Source of the DNA: Bacteroidota bacterium
GTDB lineage: Bacteria; Bacteroidota; Bacteroidia; Bacteroidales; F082
Length of the DNA: 64,000 nucleotides
Assembly (NCBI GenBank): GCA_020444415.1
Contig: JAHLLA010000007.1
Span: 62,001 to 126,000, forward strand
Reading direction: 5' to 3'
This document shows positions 62,954 through 64,000 of this stretch, piece after piece. Numbering within the stretch: position 1 is the stretch's first letter; each line of letters starts with the position of its first letter. The notes under the pieces were generated by a model, which saw only the letters and a program-made list of their open reading frames with translations, was not told the origin of the DNA and made no database searches. Made by a program: the position numbers and the translations under genes.

Positions 62954-63866
62954 AACTTTGGCTGCTCACAAAAAAACACTGATCGTATTGGTGGGGTCTA
63001 CCGCCTCCGGTAAAACGGGCCTGGCTATCGAACTGGCGAAAAGATTTAAGGCAGAGATCATTTCTGCAGATTCGAGGCAGTTTTATCAAGAAATTCCTAT
63101 CGGTACAGCGGCACCCACAAAAGAGCAATTGCAAAAAGTACCCCACCATTTTGTTGGTAATTTATCCATAAAGGACAATTATAATGTGTCGCAGTTTGAG
63201 AGTGATGTATTGCGGTTGTTAGAAGAAAAATGGAAAACCTATGATCAAATGATCATGGTGGGTGGTTCGGGCCTCTATGTAAACGCGGTATGCCATGGAA
63301 TTGATAAATTACCTGACCCTGACGAAACCCTGAGGGATGAATTAAACGATTTATTCGAAAAGAAAGGTTTGGCTGCACTCCAAATTAAATTGAAGAAATT
63401 AGACCCGGAGTATTATGAATTGGTAGACATCAACAATCCAAAGCGCTTGCTCAGGGCCATTGAAGTATGTATGCAAACCGGCAACACATATTCATCTTTA
63501 CGAAAAAACAAACCAAAACCCCGGCCTTTTGAAATTGTAAAGATTGGATTGGAATTGGAGCGGAAGCTTCTGAATGAAAGAATTCATATGAGAACGGATG
63601 AGATGATGAAAAGGGGCTGGATCAATGAAGCGGAGTCTGTTCATCCCAACAAGCATCTGAATGCATTAAATACAGTAGGCTATAAAGAACTGTTTGCTTA
63701 TTTTGAAGGGGAATTGTCACTTGAAGAAGCTGTTACAAAGATCAAAACCAACACAAGGCGCTTCGCCAAAAGGCAAATGACATGGTTTAAAAAAGACCCT
63801 GAAATTAAATGGTTCAACCCGGAAAATAAAGAGCGGATTTTTAATTATCTAGATGGTATGCTATAA
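62931..63866 (+). CDS. miaA: tRNA dimethylallyltransferase
   Basis: The 311-residue enzyme attaches a dimethylallyl group to A37 of tRNAs reading codons that start with U. Seen are the P-loop [18 protein letters not shown] (about 22-39), [31 protein letters not shown] and [15 protein letters not shown] with [15 protein letters not shown]. It starts inside the 3' end of cca and is expected to be translated from the same mRNA. Length is usual for the family. Confidence 0.96.
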   Translation: MSKIRNYKTLAAHKKTLIVLVGSTASGKTGLAIELAKRFKAEIISADSRQFYQEIPIGTAAPTKEQLQKVPHHFVGNLSIKDNYNVSQFESDVLRLLEEKWKTYDQMIMVGGSGLYVNAVCHGIDKLPDPDETLRDELNDLFEKKGLAALQIKLKKLDPEYYELVDINNPKRLLRAIEVCMQTGNTYSSLRKNKPKPRPFEIVKIGLELERKLLNERIHMRTDEMMKRGWINEAESVHPNKHLNALNTVGYKELFAYFEGELSLEEAVTKIKTNTRRFAKRQMTWFKKDPEIKWFNPENKERIFNYLDGML

Positions 63867-64000
63867 GCCCTTCCATCGGGTTTTTCATCACTTTCCCGAA
63901 AGTTATATTATTGGCATCGAGCACTTCCTCCAGTAGATCCTGGAAATGAAAAGCCACAGAGCCGATGAATGAAACCGGGGAAGTTTGGTAAGTAGAATAT
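63841..64000 (-). CDS. BadF/GlcNAc-kinase-like ATPase, C-terminal fragment (cut by window edge)
   Basis: The minus strand is open from the right edge to a TAA at 63841, giving the last 52 residues with SPVSFIGSVAFHFQDLLEE and [14 protein letters not shown]. This end resembles the C-terminus of N-acetylglucosamine kinase-like proteins of the BadF/BadG/BcrA/BcrD ATPase group in Bacteroidota. The gene is convergent with miaA, and their coding ends overlap by 26 bp. Most of the protein is outside the window. Confidence 0.7.
   Translation of the reverse strand, partial: YSTYQTSPVSFIGSVAFHFQDLLEEVLDANNITFGKVMKNPMEGLIAYHLDN

Noticed and set aside
63869-63886. Possible terminator after miaA
   Set aside because: The GC stem is only three to four base pairs and lies inside the coding end of the convergent gene.

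Overview
This window reads as chromosomal DNA of a Bacteroidota (Bacteroidetes) bacterium, probably a marine or sediment-type member near Bacteroidales/Marinilabiliales (inference). Support: AT-rich DNA, Bacteroidota-type -7 promoter boxes (TAnnTTTG) in front of many genes, type IX secretion sorting tails of both kinds, DUF4249/MG2/TonB-receptor gene sets, the DUF1573-yajC-ybbR-coaE order, and a DUF2027 protein at the left edge. No insertion sequence, prophage, CRISPR array or rRNA was seen.

Left part (1-12.4 kb): a respiratory and metal block. On the minus strand a hexaheme collagen-linked lipoprotein, a monoheme lipoprotein, a DUF5777 outer-membrane barrel, a membrane-anchored heptaheme cytochrome, a cytochrome b561-like protein and a NapC-like heptaheme cytochrome form what looks like a quinol-to-outer-surface electron conduit with 21 CxxCH sites. 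A divergent Crp/Fnr-family regulator follows, then a plus-strand copper set: an OprC/NosA-like TonB receptor with both halves of the CxxxM-HxM copper site, a small lipoprotein, an MbnP-like lipoprotein and its MbnH/MauG-like diheme partner.

Middle part (12.4-37 kb): mainly housekeeping genes (sulfur amino acid PLP enzyme, coaE, ybbR-like, yajC, DUF1573, clpB, ychF, rpsA, rnz) mixed with secreted T9SS cargo, a sulfatase and a membrane acyltransferase-like protein. A long gene-poor gap (32.1-33.6 kb) holds several intrinsic terminators and -7 boxes and probably encodes small RNAs. A LytS/LytR-type two-component pair and an internally deleted DUF4249 paralogue follow.

37.2-44.7 kb: a run of six same-strand genes encoding a serine beta-lactamase-like hydrolase, an alpha/beta hydrolase, a C45-type Ntn hydrolase, a lipoprotein built of about twelve Asp-rich GxDxY repeats, a choloylglycine-hydrolase-type Ntn enzyme and a small membrane protein. 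I cannot match this set to a known pathway; it is the most likely undescribed system here.

44.8-64 kb: tRNA-Pro and tRNA-Ser flanking a four-helix-bundle gene, a LeuC-LeuD/aconitase-type fusion, a metallophosphoesterase, a TonB receptor-DUF4249-DUF4249-MG2 outer-membrane operon, secreted beta-propeller and T9SS proteins, an isocitrate/isopropylmalate dehydrogenase, and the tRNA-maturation genes cca and miaA. The right edge carries the C-terminal end of a BadF/GlcNAc-kinase-like gene.
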